In this document: one piece after another, positions 62,691 through 64,000 of the stretch | Numbering within the stretch: the stretch's first letter is position 1 | Layout of the letters: every line of letters starts with the position of its first letter | NCBI RefSeq assembly: GCF_016741875.1 | Contig: NZ_JAERRF010000006.1 | Coordinates: forward strand, 1-64,000 | DNA length: 64,000 nt | Source of the DNA: Streptomyces coffeae | GTDB lineage: Bacteria; Actinomycetota; Actinomycetes; Streptomycetales; Streptomycetaceae | Direction: 5' to 3' | Notes under the pieces: model-generated | The model's input: the letters and a program-made list of their open reading frames with translations, nothing else | The model's database searches: none | What the model was told of the DNA's origin: nothing | Made by a program: the position numbers and the translations under genes

Positions 62691-64000
62691 GTGCCGCAGA
62701 ATCAGCCGGCGGAGTCCTTCGCCGCCCCGGTGGCGCTCGCCGAGGAGCGCAGACTCCGGAAGGACCTCGGATTCTGGGGGCTGACCGCGATCGGCTTCTC
62801 CAACATCCTCGGCTCCGGCTGGCTGTTCGCGGCCATGTACGCCGCCCAGGCCGCCGGGCCCGCCGCCCTGCTGTCCTGGGTGGCGGCGGGTGTGCTGTGC
62901 GCCCTGATCGCGCTGGTCATGGTGGAGTTGGGAGCCACCCGCCCGGAGGGCGGCGGTACCGTGCGCTGGCCGCTGTACGCCAGTGGACGGCTGGTCGGCA
63001 CGATGATCGGCTGGTCCGTGGTGCTCTCGGTGGGCGGTACGGCGGCCGAGATCAGCGCCATCATGCAGTACGCCGCCCACTATGTGCCGGGGCTCTACGA
63101 CCACGGCAGGCTCACCGCCTCCGGCCTCGGCGTGGCCGTCGTGCTGAGTGTGGGGCTGACGGCGCTCAACTGGTTCACGGTGCGGATATTCGCCCGGATG
63201 AACAACCTGGTGTCGGTGTTCAAGGTGGTCGTCCCCGTCGTCACCGTCGTCGCGCTGTTCCTGTCCGGCACCCACGGCGGACGCCTCACCGATCACGGTG
63301 GCTTCGCGCCGTACGGCTATGCGGCGTGTCTGACCGCGCTCGCCGGCGGCGGCATCGTGTACTCCGTCAACGGCTTCCAGGCCCCGCTGGACTTCTCCGG
63401 AGAGGCCCGCAACCCGCGGCGTACCGTACCGGCCGCGGTGCTCACCGGGATCGGCCTCGCCGTAGTGGTGTATCTCGGGCTCCAGTTGGCGTTCCTCTTC
63501 ACGGTGCCCGAATCCCTGCTGGACCACGGCTGGAAGGGTGTCAACTTCGAGTCGCCGTTCGGTCAGCTCGCCCTGGTGCTCAATCTGCACTGGCTGGCCA
63601 CTCTGCTGTACGCGGACGCCGTTGTCTCACCGGGCGGTTCGGCCTATGTGGGAGTGGCCATCGACGCCCGGCACACCTACGCCCTGGCCAAGAACGGCCT
63701 GCTGCCCCGCTTCTTCATGCGCATCGACCCCCGGTCCGGCATGGCACACCGGGCCCTGGTGCTCAACCTTGTGGTCATCGTGGTGTTCATGCTGCCGTTC
63801 GGCGGCTGGCAGGACATCGTGAGTGTGATGGGAGATATGTATCTGCTCATCTACGCGGCCTCGGCGGTGGCCGTCGCCGCCTTCCGCGCGCATGACCGGG
63901 AGCGGGGTGTGTCACGCGCCGAGGGGCAGGTGCCCGGGGTGCGCTGGATCGCCCCCGTCGGCTTCATCGTGGCCAGCGAGTTCATCTACTGGTCGGGCTG
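62691..64000 (+). CDS. APC-family amino acid permease (runs off the right edge)
   Basis: At least 436 residues from GTG 62691, with GAGGAG about 10 bases upstream (ATG 62682 is too close to it). Twelve-segment permease pattern: GFWGLTAIGFSNILGSGWLF at the N-terminus, MVELGATRPEGGGTVRWP, GWSVVLSVGGTAAEISA, YSVNGFQAPLDFSGEARNPRRTVP, then later membrane segments. This is the APC group of H+-coupled amino acid or polyamine carriers. Substrate unknown. Confidence 0.88.
   Translation, partial: MPQNQPAESFAAPVALAEERRLRKDLGFWGLTAIGFSNILGSGWLFAAMYAAQAAGPAALLSWVAAGVLCALIALVMVELGATRPEGGGTVRWPLYASGRLVGTMIGWSVVLSVGGTAAEISAIMQYAAHYVPGLYDHGRLTASGLGVAVVLSVGLTALNWFTVRIFARMNNLVSVFKVVVPVVTVVALFLSGTHGGRLTDHGGFAPYGYAACLTALAGGGIVYSVNGFQAPLDFSGEARNPRRTVPAAVLTGIGLAVVVYLGLQLAFLFTVPESLLDHGWKGVNFESPFGQLALVLNLHWLATLLYADAVVSPGGSAYVGVAIDARHTYALAKNGLLPRFFMRIDPRSGMAHRALVLNLVVIVVFMLPFGGWQDIVSVMGDMYLLIYAASAVAVAAFRAHDRERGVSRAEGQVPGVRWIAPVGFIVASEFIYWSG

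Noticed and set aside
62393..63895. 500-codon plus-strand frame over the permease
   Set aside because: Another frame carries the membrane-segment pattern of an APC permease with start and ribosome site at 62691; this one is a shadow.

Overview
The window is chromosomal DNA from a high-GC actinomycete, almost certainly a Streptomyces. It shows strong GC bias in third codon positions, frequent GTG starts and ATGA/GTGA stop-start overlaps. It also carries a MelC1/MelC2 tyrosinase operon, SpoIIE-type phosphatases with PAS/GAF/HATPase modules, a large LuxR (LAL) regulator, MocR and FadR-type GntR regulators, and a zinc-independent ribosomal protein island. No tRNA, rRNA, IS element, prophage or CRISPR array was seen. 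Both ends cut through genes: metH at the left and an amino-acid permease at the right.

Layout. 1-5.2 kb: 5' end of metH; two coupled SUMF1/FGE-fold proteins that lack the FGE cysteine pair; an acyl-adenylating ligase and a radical SAM enzyme that overlap tail to tail. This group looks like an uncharacterised small biosynthetic locus. 5.4-14 kb: a small membrane protein, a LAL regulator, an MBL-fold hydrolase, a short type B carboxylesterase, a DUF2867 protein and a TetR regulator that share a nearly identical operator, an ABM-domain protein and an MFS exporter. 14-23 kb: SDR, fructosamine-kinase-like and LMW-PTP pair, methyltransferase, secreted beta-propeller phytase, GntR, secreted HAD-like protein, membrane protein, alpha/beta hydrolase and a hypothetical protein.

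23.3-27.8 kb is a zinc-starvation (Zur) island. It has three matching boxes and holds L33-L31-COG0523, a YraQ-type permease with a TIGR03943 protein, L28-S14, and S18. 28-30.4 kb holds a PucR/CdaR-type regulator and a MEDS-domain protein. 30.9-35.4 kb is a chaperone/stress island (dnaK-grpE-dnaJ/clpB-trx-UBP zinc finger-hsp20-DUF2267). Its DnaK has lost two segments of its nucleotide-binding domain, and its dnaJ and clpB genes are collapsed into one short chimera, all in frame.

35.5-43.5 kb is a one-carbon operon (GntR; glyA-soxB-soxD-soxA-soxG-purU) for sarcosine oxidation. It has a perfect palindromic operator between regulator and operon. 43.5-50.4 kb mixes a membrane protein, a CdiI-like immunity protein, a GNAT-like protein, a truncated ADP-ribosylglycohydrolase, a MarR pair, a B3/B4 protein with a LysE exporter opposite a MocR regulator, and a phosphatase. 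50.4-58 kb has TPR, enoyl-CoA hydratase-like, DUF523, DUF4331 and secreted beta-propeller proteins, plus a YczE/MocR divergent pair. 58.3-64 kb carries a multidomain SpoIIE phosphatase, the melanin operon with a strong terminator, and the permease.
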